Below are positions 1-9,120 of a stretch of 33,817 bases of DNA, in pieces. Below the pieces are notes generated by a model. That model had not been told where the DNA came from, did not search any database, and saw nothing but the letters and a program-made list of their open reading frames with translations. The translations under genes were made by a program, and so were the position numbers. The stretch is from Acidobacteriota bacterium (GTDB taxonomy: Bacteria > Actinomycetota > Actinomycetes > S36-B12 > CAIYMF01), in NCBI GenBank assembly GCA_025449595.1, contig JANWJC010000027.1, positions 1 to 33,817 on the forward strand, in the 5' to 3' direction. Numbering within the stretch: position 1 is the stretch's first letter; every line of letters starts with the position of its first letter.

Positions 1-56
1 AGGACAAGATGCGCCGGCGCCGCTCCGGCTCGAGCTCCGGCGAGGACGGCGGCTGA
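1..56 (+). CDS. 3' end of a truncated plus-strand CDS (tail DKMRRRRSGSSSGEDGG*), possibly a DUF4229-type small membrane protein
   Basis: Open frame from nt 3 to TGA at 54-56, basic/Ser-Gly tail, convergent with ccsB; identity inferred only from usual neighbourhood. Confidence 0.35.
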   Translation, partial: DKMRRRRSGSSSGEDGG

Positions 57-86
57 TCGCGAGCGCCAGAGGGTCGGCGCCGCGGA

Positions 87-1121
87 CTATTTGATCCCGG
101 CGTAGCTGTGCAGGCCGCTGAAGAAGATGTTGACGCCGTAGTAGTTGAACAGGAAGCATGCGAACGCGACGAGGCCCAGCACGGCCGCCTTGCGACCCTT
201 CCAGCCGGCCGTCGCCCGCGCGTGCAGATAGGCCGCGTACGCCAGCCAGGTGATGAATGCCCAGGTCTCCTTGGGGTCCCAGCTCCAGTAGCTGCCCCAG
301 GCGTTCTCGGCCCAGATCGCCCCGGCCACCACGGTGAACGTCCACAGCGGGAACACGAACGCGTTGACGCGGTACGCCATCACGTCGAGCTTCAGGGCCT
401 CCGGGAGCCGTACCGCGAGCGGCTCGAGCCAGTACGAGCGGCCGGCGCGATGACGGCGTTCGCTGGTGTCGGCCACGAGGAACAGCCCGGTCACCGCGGC
501 GCCGACGCACAGCGCCCCACCGCTGACGATGGCGCAGGTGACGTGGATGTAGAGCCAGTACGAGTTCAGTGCCGGGACGAGCTGCTCGGCCGCGGTGTAG
601 AGCACGGTCACAGCGAGCCCCAGCGTGAGCAGGACCGGCGCGATGACGAACACCCCGAGCCAGCGCAGGTCGCGTCGCAGCGAGAACACCAGGAACGCCA
701 CGCTGATCGCGAGCGCACTGGCCGTGGAGAACTCGTACATGTTGCCCCACGGCGGGCGCATCACAGCCAGCCCGCGAGCCAGCACCCCGGCGGCGAGCAG
801 CAGCGCACCGAGCCAGGTCAGCGACATCCCGATGTTGCCGGCGCGTCGGCCCGGAGGCAGCGGCGGCAGCGATCCGTCACCCTCCGCGGCGCGGCTGGCG
901 GTCTGCTGGGTGACGGCGCCGGACTTGGACCGTGTCAGGGTGGCGACCGACCCGGCGAGGACGGCGTCGGACCCGTCAGGGGTGGCCGCTGCGGCGGGCA
1001 GCTCCCGACCCTTGGCCGCCGCGAAGCACACGGCGAAGGCGATGAAGGCGAGGGCGTACGCGGCCATCGCGCCGTAGACCAGGTAGTTGCTCGTCTGGGC
1101 GAGCGACTCGTTGACGGACAC
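87..1121 (-). CDS. ccsB: Cytochrome c biogenesis protein CcsB/ResC
   Basis: Multi-TM protein with WGSYWSWDPKETWAFITW tryptophan-rich heme-handling motif; next to resB. Confidence 0.97.
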   Translation of the reverse strand: MSVNESLAQTSNYLVYGAMAAYALAFIAFAVCFAAAKGRELPAAAATPDGSDAVLAGSVATLTRSKSGAVTQQTASRAAEGDGSLPPLPPGRRAGNIGMSLTWLGALLLAAGVLARGLAVMRPPWGNMYEFSTASALAISVAFLVFSLRRDLRWLGVFVIAPVLLTLGLAVTVLYTAAEQLVPALNSYWLYIHVTCAIVSGGALCVGAAVTGLFLVADTSERRHRAGRSYWLEPLAVRLPEALKLDVMAYRVNAFVFPLWTFTVVAGAIWAENAWGSYWSWDPKETWAFITWLAYAAYLHARATAGWKGRKAAVLGLVAFACFLFNYYGVNIFFSGLHSYAGIK

Positions 1122-1136
1122 GGTTCGTACTCCTCC

Positions 1137-2786
1137 TCACTCCCCGGGCGGGGAGCCATGAGCCGGCTGTGAAACCACCGGGAGTGCAGCCACAAGAGCG
1201 TCGAGCTCGTCCTCGACGGAGGCGTGCTCGCTGCGGGTCAGCCCTGCGACCTCGACCACCGTAGCCCCCGCCTTGTCCCGGGTGGCGCGTACCCAGACCC
1301 GTCGCCGCTGCACCAGCAGCGACAGCGTCAGACCCAGGATCGCCAGCAGCGCGGCGGCCAGGGCAAGACCGGTCCCGGGGTCGCGGGCGACGGAGAACGT
1401 GGCGAACTGGACGAAGCCGTCGAACGTCACGATCTGCCCGGTCGTGGGGATCGTCCAGGTCTCGCCGGGGATCAAGGACTTGATCCCGACCTGCTTCATG
1501 GCCGACGTGTCGAGCTTGTAGACGGTCTGCTGCCCGCTGGCATCGATCGTCCCGGTCCACGCCGACAGGAAGACCGCCGGGTTGTCCGGCGCCGGGAACG
1601 AGGAGTACGGCCCGCGCTGCGGGTCGACCGCCGCGGTCGGCAGGAAGAAGCCCTGCAGCGCAAGCTCCGGCTTGGTGTCGAACGCCTTGACCACCCCGGT
1701 CGAGGTGAAGTTGCCGTCCTGCGGCAAGAACACCACCGAGTCCTGGAACACGATCGCGCCGGTCTTGTCCTTGATCGTGAACTTCGGGGCGTAGCCGTGC
1801 CCGACCAGGAAGATCTTCACGCCGTCGAGCACGAGCGGCTCGTTGACCTGCATCGTGGTGGTCACCGGCGCGGCGTCAGGGGTGGTCCGCGAGGTCACGG
1901 TGGCGGAGAACTCCCGGGGGGCACCGTTCTGCGTGCCGCCGCGCTGGTAGGCGGCCGTGAACTTGTCGAGCGTGAACGCGAACGGCGGCAGGTCGGAGGA
2001 GTCGGTCAGCCGGCCCGGCGTGAAGCTGTCATACGAGGGGATCGCATCGGCGAAACCGGTGCCCTCCTTGACGATCACCCGACCGGAGAACCCCGCCATG
2101 GACCCCAGGGCGATGGCCGCCAGGATCCCCATGAGGGAGATGTGGAACAACAGGTTCCCGACCTCGCGGGAGTAGCCCTTCTCGGCGGCGACCCAGCCCG
2201 TGGTGCCGTCGAAGGCCGCGGCACGCAGCCGCCACCGGCGCTTTCGCAACGTGGTGGCCGCGAGATCCAGGACCTCCTGCGGGTCGGCCTCCGGCGGCGC
2301 CGTCGCGGTGCGGCTCTGCGGCAACCGGGACAGGTGGCGTGGCGCCTTCGGCGGCGGCTGGCGCAGGACCCGGGCGTGCTGCATCGACCGCGGGATCACG
2401 CAGCCGATCAGCGAGACGAACAGCAGCACGTAGATCGCGGAGAACCACGGGGCGCCGAACACGTCGAACATGTCCAGGCGGTCCAGGATCGGTCCCCAGG
2501 TCGGGCTGTCCCGGATGTACTGGGTGACCTCGATCGCGTTGACCGAGCGCTGCGGGAAGATCGAGCCGGGGATCGAGCCGAGGGCGAGCAGGAACAGCAG
2601 GATCAGCGCGGTCCGCATGCTCGTGAGCTGCCGCCAGGTCCAGCGCGCCCACCCCAGCGCGCCGAGGCCCTTGACCGAGTCGTCCTCGCGCGGTGCCGTG
2701 GATAGCCCGCTGGTCGCGGCAGCGTCGCCGCCGGCACCGGCCGGGTCGTCGGTCGGGTCGGTCGTCTTGACGTCGCTGGTCGTCAT
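1137..2786 (-). CDS. resB: Cytochrome c biogenesis protein ResB
   Basis: ResB-type protein starting MTTSDVKTTD, TM segment RTALILLFLLALGSIPGSIFPQR; start overlaps ccdA stop (TGATG). Confidence 0.95.
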   Translation of the reverse strand: MTTSDVKTTDPTDDPAGAGGDAAATSGLSTAPREDDSVKGLGALGWARWTWRQLTSMRTALILLFLLALGSIPGSIFPQRSVNAIEVTQYIRDSPTWGPILDRLDMFDVFGAPWFSAIYVLLFVSLIGCVIPRSMQHARVLRQPPPKAPRHLSRLPQSRTATAPPEADPQEVLDLAATTLRKRRWRLRAAAFDGTTGWVAAEKGYSREVGNLLFHISLMGILAAIALGSMAGFSGRVIVKEGTGFADAIPSYDSFTPGRLTDSSDLPPFAFTLDKFTAAYQRGGTQNGAPREFSATVTSRTTPDAAPVTTTMQVNEPLVLDGVKIFLVGHGYAPKFTIKDKTGAIVFQDSVVFLPQDGNFTSTGVVKAFDTKPELALQGFFLPTAAVDPQRGPYSSFPAPDNPAVFLSAWTGTIDASGQQTVYKLDTSAMKQVGIKSLIPGETWTIPTTGQIVTFDGFVQFATFSVARDPGTGLALAAALLAILGLTLSLLVQRRRVWVRATRDKAGATVVEVAGLTRSEHASVEDELDALVAALPVVSQPAHGSPPGE

Positions 2787-3685
2787 CACAGCACCGTCGT
2801 GGTGTTCGCGGCCCAGGACGTGAGCGCGATGGTGACGTGCTGCCAGACCCCGCTGACCAGCAGCACCCCGATGAGCACGAGCATCCCGCCGCCCAGACGC
2901 ATCACGAAGGCGTAGTGGTGCTTCACCCAGCTCATCGCGCCAAGGCCACGGCGGAACGCCAGCCCCACCAGCACGAACGGCAGACCCAGGCCCAGGCAGT
3001 AGGCGAACGACAGCAGCGCGCCGCGGGCGGCGCTGGCCTCGTTGAACGCCAGGGTCTCGACGGCACCGATCGTGGGGCCCAGGCACGGGCTCCACCCGAT
3101 CCCGAACAGCAGCCCCAGCAGCGGTGCGCTCCACACCCCGATGCCGGGCGTGCGGTGGACCCGCCAGTCCCGCTGCAGCGCCGGGACCAGGCCCAGGAAG
3201 CTCAGCCCCAGCACGATCACCAGCACGCCCAGGACCCGGGAGATGACGTTGCCGTACTCCAGGAAGAACGTCCCGAGCCAGCCGATCAGCGACCCGTACG
3301 AGACGAACACGACGGAGAACCCCAGCACGAACAGCAGAGAGCCGGCGAGCACCCGGCCGCTGCGATGCACCGGCGTCAGCGCGGGCTCGCGCACCAGCGT
3401 CGCCGTGCCGCTGGTTGCGGACCCGGCACGGTCCCCAGGCGGCTCGTCGACCGCGGAGTCGTCGGCCCGCGGTGCGTCTGCCCGCGGCGCTTCGGTCGGC
3501 TGCGCCTGCGCCGCCGCCTGCGCCTCGCCGGCCAGGTCGGCACCGGTGAGCCCGGTGACATACGAGAGGTAGCCGGGCACCAGGGGCAGCACGCACGGGG
3601 ACAGGAACGACACCACGCCGGCGGCGAAGGACACCGGGATCGCCAGCAGCAGCGACCCGGTGACGACGGTCTCGACGGCGCTCAT
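2786..3685 (-). CDS. ccdA: Cytochrome c biogenesis thiol transporter CcdA
   Basis: FLSPCVLPLVPGYLSYVTGL and GWSPCLGPTIGA motifs, 6 TM segments. Confidence 0.97.
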   Translation of the reverse strand: MSAVETVVTGSLLLAIPVSFAAGVVSFLSPCVLPLVPGYLSYVTGLTGADLAGEAQAAAQAQPTEAPRADAPRADDSAVDEPPGDRAGSATSGTATLVREPALTPVHRSGRVLAGSLLFVLGFSVVFVSYGSLIGWLGTFFLEYGNVISRVLGVLVIVLGLSFLGLVPALQRDWRVHRTPGIGVWSAPLLGLLFGIGWSPCLGPTIGAVETLAFNEASAARGALLSFAYCLGLGLPFVLVGLAFRRGLGAMSWVKHHYAFVMRLGGGMLVLIGVLLVSGVWQHVTIALTSWAANTTTVL

Positions 3686-3697
3686 CCGCAGTTCACC

Positions 3698-4297
3698 TCA
3701 CGCCGGCTTCTCGTCGAGCACCGGGTCGATCAGCCCGAGCAGGCGCGACCGGTCCACTGCCCCGAGCGCCCGCGCCGCGATCCGGCCCTGCCGGTCCAGC
3801 ACGTACGTGGTCGGAGTGTTGGCCACCGGAAGCGTGCCCCGGAACGCCAGCAGGATCGAGTTGTTCGTGGGGTCGTCGAACAGCGAGGGGTACGACAGCG
3901 GGTAGGTGCGCAGGAACGCCTTGGCGTTGTCGACGGTGTCCCGGGTCACGACGCCGACGAACTGCACGTCCTTGTCCTTGAGCTGGCCGGACACCTGCGC
4001 CAGAGTCGCCGCCTCGTCCCGGCACGGCACGCACCACGACGCCCAGAAGTTCACGACCACGACCTTGCCACGCCACTGCGCGAGGTCGAGAGTGGTCCCG
4101 GTCAACGTGGTGCCCACCACAACAGGTGCCGGGTCGCGGTCCGCGGCCGCCAGGATCACCGTGCTCCCGTCGGCGGAGTCGTACCCCGTCCCCTGGTCGG
4201 GGGAGCTGGAGCAGCCCGCCAGGACGAGGGCCAGCAGCGCCAGGACCGCGACGAGTGCCCGCCGGGCCGGCGGGCCGTACGTGACCGCAGGGGTCAC
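3698..4297 (-). CDS. TlpA/ResA-like thioredoxin lipoprotein
   Basis: Lipobox LVLAGCSS, thioredoxin motif NFWASWCVPCRDE; GTG start chosen at 4297 just after phosphatase stop. Confidence 0.94.
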   Translation of the reverse strand: MTPAVTYGPPARRALVAVLALLALVLAGCSSSPDQGTGYDSADGSTVILAAADRDPAPVVVGTTLTGTTLDLAQWRGKVVVVNFWASWCVPCRDEAATLAQVSGQLKDKDVQFVGVVTRDTVDNAKAFLRTYPLSYPSLFDDPTNNSILLAFRGTLPVANTPTTYVLDRQGRIAARALGAVDRSRLLGLIDPVLDEKPA

Positions 4298-4299
4298 CG

Positions 4300-4950
4300 T
4301 CAGGCTCCCGCCGCGGTAGCCGCGGAGTGACCAGCAGCGGCGATCAGGTCCGCCGACGGCTCGGTGTAGGTGATCGCGACGAGCTCGTCGTCGTCGTACA
4401 CGAACGAGGTGAGGCTCGCCAGGGCGCACTGGCGCCGACGTGGGTCGTGGACGAACCGGCGGTGCTCGGCGTCCAGGCGCGCCACCCAGATCGGCAGCTG
4501 GTGGCTCACGAGCACGGCCTCGTGCCCCTGCGCCCGCGTCCGGGCATCGCTCACCGCGACGCGCATCCGGGCGGCCAGCTCGACGTACGGCTCACCCCAG
4601 CTCGGGGTGAACGGGTTGTAGAGGTGGCGCCACGCGCGCGGCTGGCGCAGGACCCCGTCCCCGACGGAGACCCGCTGGCCCTGGAACACGTTCGTCGCCT
4701 CCAGCAGCCGGTCGTCGGTCCTGACCTGCAGGCCGTGCGACTGTGCGACCGGGGTCGCCGTCTGGACGGCACGCTCGAGCGGGCTGGCGACGACCTCGAC
4801 GACGTCGCGGTCAGCCAGCGCCTCGGTCGCCCGCTGGGCCATCTGCTCCCCGAGGGGGGACAGCAGGAAGCCGGGCAGGCGGCCGTACAGCACCTTGGTC
4901 GGGTTGTCGACCTCGCCGTGGCGCAGCAGGTGGACGACGGTACGGGACAT
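4300..4950 (-). CDS. Histidine phosphatase family protein (phosphoglycerate mutase-like)
   Basis: LLRHGEV catalytic motif, SPLERAVQTA. Confidence 0.95.
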   Translation of the reverse strand: MSRTVVHLLRHGEVDNPTKVLYGRLPGFLLSPLGEQMAQRATEALADRDVVEVVASPLERAVQTATPVAQSHGLQVRTDDRLLEATNVFQGQRVSVGDGVLRQPRAWRHLYNPFTPSWGEPYVELAARMRVAVSDARTRAQGHEAVLVSHQLPIWVARLDAEHRRFVHDPRRRQCALASLTSFVYDDDELVAITYTEPSADLIAAAGHSAATAAGA

Positions 4951-4974
4951 GGCCAGCTCCTGACTCGGGTCGGG

Positions 4975-6618
4975 TCAGGTCGCCTTGCGCCGGGCGGCCA
5001 CCCGCCGCTTGCTGGGACGCCACACCTGCTCGCCGGACTCCATCGCTGCGATGCGCAGCGCGTCTCCGTGGGCGGCCAGTGCATCGGCCAGGGCTGTCAC
5101 CGACGGTGTCTCGGCCAGCACGTCGACGCGCAGCCCGTGCTCCTCCGCGGTCTTGGCCGTTGCCGGTCCGATGCACGCCACGACCGTCGAGGGGTGCGGC
5201 TTGCCCGCGATCCCCACGAGGTTGCGCACGGTGCTGCTCGAGGTGAACAGGACGGCGTCGAAGCCACCGCTCTTGATCGCGTCGCGGGTCTGCGCCGGCG
5301 GCGGTGCAGCTCGCACCGTCCGGTACGCCGTGACGTCCTCGACCTCCCAGCCCAGCTGGACCAGGCCGGCCACGAGGGTGTCCGTGGCGATGTCGGCGCG
5401 CGGCAGGAAGACCCGGTTGATGGGGTCGAAGACCGGGTCGAACTCCGGCCAGTCCTCCAGCAGCCCGGCGCTGCTCTGGTCGCCGGAGGGGACCAGGTCC
5501 GGCTTCACACCGAAGGCGGTCAGCGCAGCAGCGGTCTGCTCCCCGACCGCCGCGACCTTCAGGCCGGCGAAGGCCCGCGCGTCCAGGCCGTACTCCTCGA
5601 ACTTCTCCCGGACCGCCTTGACGGCGTTGACGCTCGTGAACGCGATCCACTGGAACCGGCCCGAGACGAGCCCGGTGATCGCCCGCTCCATCTGCTGCGG
5701 GGTGCGCGGCGGCTCCACCGAGATCGTGGGGACCTCCTGCGACACCGCGCCGAAGCGGGCCAGCTGGCGGGACAGCTCGCCGGCCTGCTCCTTGGTGCGT
5801 GGCACCAGCACCTGCCAGCCGAACAGCGGCTTGGTCTCGAACCAGGAGACCGCGCTGCGCTGGGCGACCGCCTCGCCGACCACGACGACCCCGGGTCCGG
5901 CCTGCCGAGCCTGCTTCACCGCGGCCTCGAGCTCGCCGAGGGTCGAGGCCAGGGTGCGCTGCTCGACGGTCGTCACCGCGCGGGTGATGGCCACCGGCGT
6001 GGCCGCGGAGCGACCGGCGTCGATGAGGTGCCGGGCCAGCTCCGGTGCCCGGTCCGCGGCACCGAGGACGACCAGCGTCACCCGGGGGCTGACGTGCGCG
6101 CCCCACTCGATACCGGGGTCGTCCATGTCCAGGACGCGGATCTCGCGCGCCTTGCCGCCGACCAGCCCGGTGCCGGCGTACGCCGCGACGCCGGTGAGCA
6201 CCGAGACACCCGGGGCGACCTCGAAGGCCAGGCGCGCCTTGGCCACAGCGGCGGCCTCGACCGCGAGCGAGCCGTCGATGACCGGGTCGCCGGACAGCAG
6301 GCGTACGACCCGGCGCCCGGCCCGAGCGGCCTCCACGACGAGCTTGGCCCGCCCCGCGTGCGTCAGCGGCAGCCCGTGCTCGTCGACCGCGGCGTGCAGC
6401 TCGGCCTCCGGGTCGATCAGGGCGCGGGCCAGGTCCACGGCCCCGAGGTCGGCCACGACCACCTCGGCCTCGCGCAGCAGCGCGACGGCACGGACCGTGA
6501 GCAGCTCGGGGTCGCCAGGACCGGTCGCCACGAACGCGACCTGGCCCTGGACCTTGACCTTCCGCGACCGGCTCTTGGCCGGCTCGCTGGTCTTGGCGCT
6601 GAAGGCGGACTGGCTCAC
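4975..6618 (-). CDS. hemD: Uroporphyrinogen-III synthase with N-terminal uroporphyrinogen methyltransferase-like domain (HemD/HemX-type fusion)
   Basis: ATGPGDPELLTVRA methylase motif, C-terminal HemD domain (AFTSVNAVKAV, FTSSSTVRNLV); GTG start overlapping preceding stop. Confidence 0.94.
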   Translation of the reverse strand: MSQSAFSAKTSEPAKSRSRKVKVQGQVAFVATGPGDPELLTVRAVALLREAEVVVADLGAVDLARALIDPEAELHAAVDEHGLPLTHAGRAKLVVEAARAGRRVVRLLSGDPVIDGSLAVEAAAVAKARLAFEVAPGVSVLTGVAAYAGTGLVGGKAREIRVLDMDDPGIEWGAHVSPRVTLVVLGAADRAPELARHLIDAGRSAATPVAITRAVTTVEQRTLASTLGELEAAVKQARQAGPGVVVVGEAVAQRSAVSWFETKPLFGWQVLVPRTKEQAGELSRQLARFGAVSQEVPTISVEPPRTPQQMERAITGLVSGRFQWIAFTSVNAVKAVREKFEEYGLDARAFAGLKVAAVGEQTAAALTAFGVKPDLVPSGDQSSAGLLEDWPEFDPVFDPINRVFLPRADIATDTLVAGLVQLGWEVEDVTAYRTVRAAPPPAQTRDAIKSGGFDAVLFTSSSTVRNLVGIAGKPHPSTVVACIGPATAKTAEEHGLRVDVLAETPSVTALADALAAHGDALRIAAMESGEQVWRPSKRRVAARRKAT

Positions 6619-6884
6619 GAAGCACGCTCCCCGAGTAGACCGGGCAACCAGGCGGCGTACGGGCGGTCTGCCGCAGCAGCCCCCACCCGTTCGCCGGAGG
6701 TGCCGGTGACGGACTTGCTCACCCGGCCGGGACCCCGCAGCTCGCGGGGGACCGGGTGGTGGACGGTTGTCGCGCCGTCGGCCTCTCCGAGGCCGGACGG
6801 GCGCGACAGAGCTGCTCGGCGCAGTGCGGCGGACAGGGACTGGGGGGCGGTGCAGGTCGGCACCGTGATCGTCATGACGGTCAC
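6615..6884 (-). CDS. Small ORF (89 aa) coupled to rex and hemD; possible hemA-hemC deletion remnant
   Basis: GTG at 6882-6884 overlaps rex TGA (GTGA); TGA at 6615-6617 overlaps hemD GTG (GTGA); C-terminus SVTGTSGERVG...LLGERAS resembles a HemC tail by eye. Confidence 0.5.
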   Translation of the reverse strand: MTVMTITVPTCTAPQSLSAALRRAALSRPSGLGEADGATTVHHPVPRELRGPGRVSKSVTGTSGERVGAAAADRPYAAWLPGLLGERAS

Positions 6885-7603
6885 GCGGTCACCGCGGCAG
6901 GGCCGAGCTTGCGCTGCTCGTGGAAGGCCAGGATCTGCAGCTCGACGGCGAGGTCGACCTTGCGGATGCCGATCTCGGGGGGAGCCACGAGCACGGCGGG
7001 TGCGAAGTTCAGGATGCTGGTGACGCCGGCACCGACCAACCTGTCGCACACCGGCTGCGCCGCGGCGGCGGGGGTCGCGATGACGCCGATCGTGACACCG
7101 CACTCGGCCACGAGTGCCTCGAGGTCGGCCAGGGGGCGTACGACTACCGGTTCCCCGCCTGCCACCACGACCTCACCGATCCGGACCGGGTCGGCGTCGA
7201 GCAGGCCCACCACCCGGAACCCGCGCGAGGCGAAGCCGCCGTACCCGGCGAGGGCGTGGCCGAGGTTTCCGACGCCGACGATGACGACGGGCCAGTCCTG
7301 GGTCAGGCCGAGCTCGCGGGCGATCTGGTAGACGAGGTACTCGACGTCGTAGCCGACCCCGCGGGTGCCGTATGACCCGAGGTGCGAGAGGTCCTTGCGC
7401 AGCTTGGCGCTGGTCACGCCGCTGGCCCGGGCGAGCTCGTCGCTGCTGACCACCCCGACCCGGCGCTCGGCCAGGGACGTGAGCACCCGGTGGTAGACCG
7501 GCAGCCGGGCGACGGTGGCGTCGGGGATGCCGCGGCGGCGAACCGGGGCTCCGGTGCCGGGAGCGGCGTGCCCGCCACGGCCCGGACCACCCGTCAGCGG
7601 CAC
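6881..7603 (-). CDS. rex: Redox-sensing transcriptional repressor Rex
   Basis: N-terminal winged helix (SGVTSAKLRKDLSHLGSYGTRGVGYDV) and Rossmann VVIVGVGNLGHALAGY. Confidence 0.97.
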   Translation of the reverse strand: MPLTGGPGRGGHAAPGTGAPVRRRGIPDATVARLPVYHRVLTSLAERRVGVVSSDELARASGVTSAKLRKDLSHLGSYGTRGVGYDVEYLVYQIARELGLTQDWPVVIVGVGNLGHALAGYGGFASRGFRVVGLLDADPVRIGEVVVAGGEPVVVRPLADLEALVAECGVTIGVIATPAAAAQPVCDRLVGAGVTSILNFAPAVLVAPPEIGIRKVDLAVELQILAFHEQRKLGPAAVTA

Positions 7604-7708
7604 GTCGGCTCCTCGCGGCTCGACCGGGGCAACCCGGTACGGCGCCAGCTCCTGCGGTGGACCGTCCCGGTGCAGGTGTTCTGACGCGGCAAGGGCCAGG
7701 TTAGGTAG

Positions 7709-7726
7709 TCCTGAACGAACGCACAA
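7709..7726 (-). promoter_or_regulatory. Candidate Rex operator upstream of rex (TTGTGCGTTCGTTCAGGA)
   Basis: 12/18 match to the known ROP consensus TTGTGAACGCGTTCACAA, about 105 bp upstream of the rex start. Confidence 0.3.
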
Positions 7727-7815
7727 AGTTGCGTCCGACTTTCGTTCCACGATGTGGACAACCTGGGCCGTGAGGCACGTCACCCGACGGGCGGCGCAGT
7801 GCCGGGCCGGTGCTG

Positions 7816-9069
7816 CTAGCTGACGATCCCCAACAGGTCCGGACGGGGGACGCCGTTGACGATCAGCGTGATGTCCCCACGTTTCTGAACCTGCGGCTGA
7901 CCCCAGTACTGCGAGTGGATCCGTACGACGAACCGACCGTCGATCGCCGCGAACACGGGGTCCACGATCCGGACACGGCACGACCCACCCTCGGCGTCCG
8001 AGTCGACCGTCAGGTGCACCGGCGACGCGGACGGCCCGAACTCGCACTCCTCGAGCAGGATCGACGTGGAGCCGTCCGCACCGCACCGCTCGAAGTTCCA
8101 CGGCTGGACGTTGGACACGCTCCGGCAGCGCCGGTAGGTGATCGTCCCGGTCATCTTGTAGTGCGTGAAGCCGGCGCCGTACCGCATGTCGTGCGAATAG
8201 CTGTCCTCGACCGTCAGGTCGTGCCCCATGTTGTTCCCAAGGCCGGAAGCGCCCACCCGATGCCCGCTCGCGTCGAGACCGTCGAGCTCGACACGCAACA
8301 GATGCAGCTGCGTCCCCCGGTAGTTGTTGATCGAGAACGTCTCGCCGGGGTTGGCCGAGTTGCCGCCGGGAATGCCGGTCACCTTGACGTCCGTCACGCG
8401 GGCGCCCCTGCGCTGGTAGAGCATGATCCCGTTGTACAGATCGCGCTGCGGGGTGCCTCGCACGGTGAGGTCGGACAGGTCGGCGCTGTCGGTCCGCAGG
8501 ATCTGCAGCGGGTTGGTGCCGGAGTCGTTGAACGCGTAGTCCGCCGCCGGCGGCTGCGGCGGGATCATCGCGGCCGAGCTCTTGGACATCGTGTGAGCCG
8601 GAACCGCGAGAATCGTCTGGTCGATGCCGGACCCGAGCAGTGCGGTCGCCTTCTGGACCAGCTCTCCGTAGACCGGGAAGCTGGTCGGGAACTCGAATCC
8701 TGGACCGAGGGGGAAGACGCCGGCGGGGAACGAGACCTTGCCCGTGGCGTAGAACAGCTGATGTGGGCCTGGCGGCAGGTCCTGCACGTGAGTGATCCCC
8801 GGCCCGGTGGGCTGGCGGTGTGCCTTCGCGGGTCGCGTCGGCGACGGGTACGGCAGTGCCACGACCGGTTTCGGGCCCGGGGGGCGACCCGCTGTCGCGA
8901 CGACCGCGCCGAGCGCCCCGCCCAGCACGAGCAGCGACAGGACCACGCGGCGGGTGAGGTGGGACTCTGTCGCCCCGGTGGCCGGCGGCGACGGGTTCGG
9001 CGGGACATCCATGGCGAGGGACTCGGGCTCGGGCTCGGTGTCGGGGCGGATCACCCCATGGTAGGTCAT
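7816..9069 (-). CDS. Secreted/anchored right-handed parallel beta-helix protein
   Basis: N-terminal RR + hydrophobic segment (LTRRVVLSLLVLGGALGAVVATAG), Pro-rich linker, repeated short beta coils (LTVRGTP..., VTDVKVTGI, HLLRVELDGL, LTVEDSYSHD). Confidence 0.8.
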   Translation of the reverse strand: MTYHGVIRPDTEPEPESLAMDVPPNPSPPATGATESHLTRRVVLSLLVLGGALGAVVATAGRPPGPKPVVALPYPSPTRPAKAHRQPTGPGITHVQDLPPGPHQLFYATGKVSFPAGVFPLGPGFEFPTSFPVYGELVQKATALLGSGIDQTILAVPAHTMSKSSAAMIPPQPPAADYAFNDSGTNPLQILRTDSADLSDLTVRGTPQRDLYNGIMLYQRRGARVTDVKVTGIPGGNSANPGETFSINNYRGTQLHLLRVELDGLDASGHRVGASGLGNNMGHDLTVEDSYSHDMRYGAGFTHYKMTGTITYRRCRSVSNVQPWNFERCGADGSTSILLEECEFGPSASPVHLTVDSDAEGGSCRVRIVDPVFAAIDGRFVVRIHSQYWGQPQVQKRGDITLIVNGVPRPDLLGIVS

Positions 9070-9120
9070 GACCGAGCGCCGACCCGGCGACGAATACCCG
9101 GTTGGGTCAGTGCGGTCAGC

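Noticed and set aside
2837-4330. 497-aa plus-strand ORF and similar long antisense ORFs (e.g. 1224-2705, 4985-6709, 21516-23261)
   Set aside because: Shadow ORFs opposite well-supported genes; His/Arg/Gln/Gly or Ser/Thr/Arg-rich composition without motifs.
4975-6618. HemD methyltransferase domain with altered GDP motif (LLSGDPVIDG) as a novel enzyme
   Set aside because: Similar altered motifs are, to my recollection, common in actinobacterial HemD fusions; not specific to this genome.
4327-7023. 898-aa plus-strand ORF
   Set aside because: Antisense to histidine phosphatase, hemD and rex; low-complexity Arg/Gly/Asp/Val/Leu-rich translation typical of spurious frames in high-GC DNA.
7604-8101. 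N-terminal extension of the rex ORF into the beta-helix gene
   Set aside because: Out-of-frame translation of the neighbouring gene region; Rex homology begins after about 7603 and a GTG start fits.
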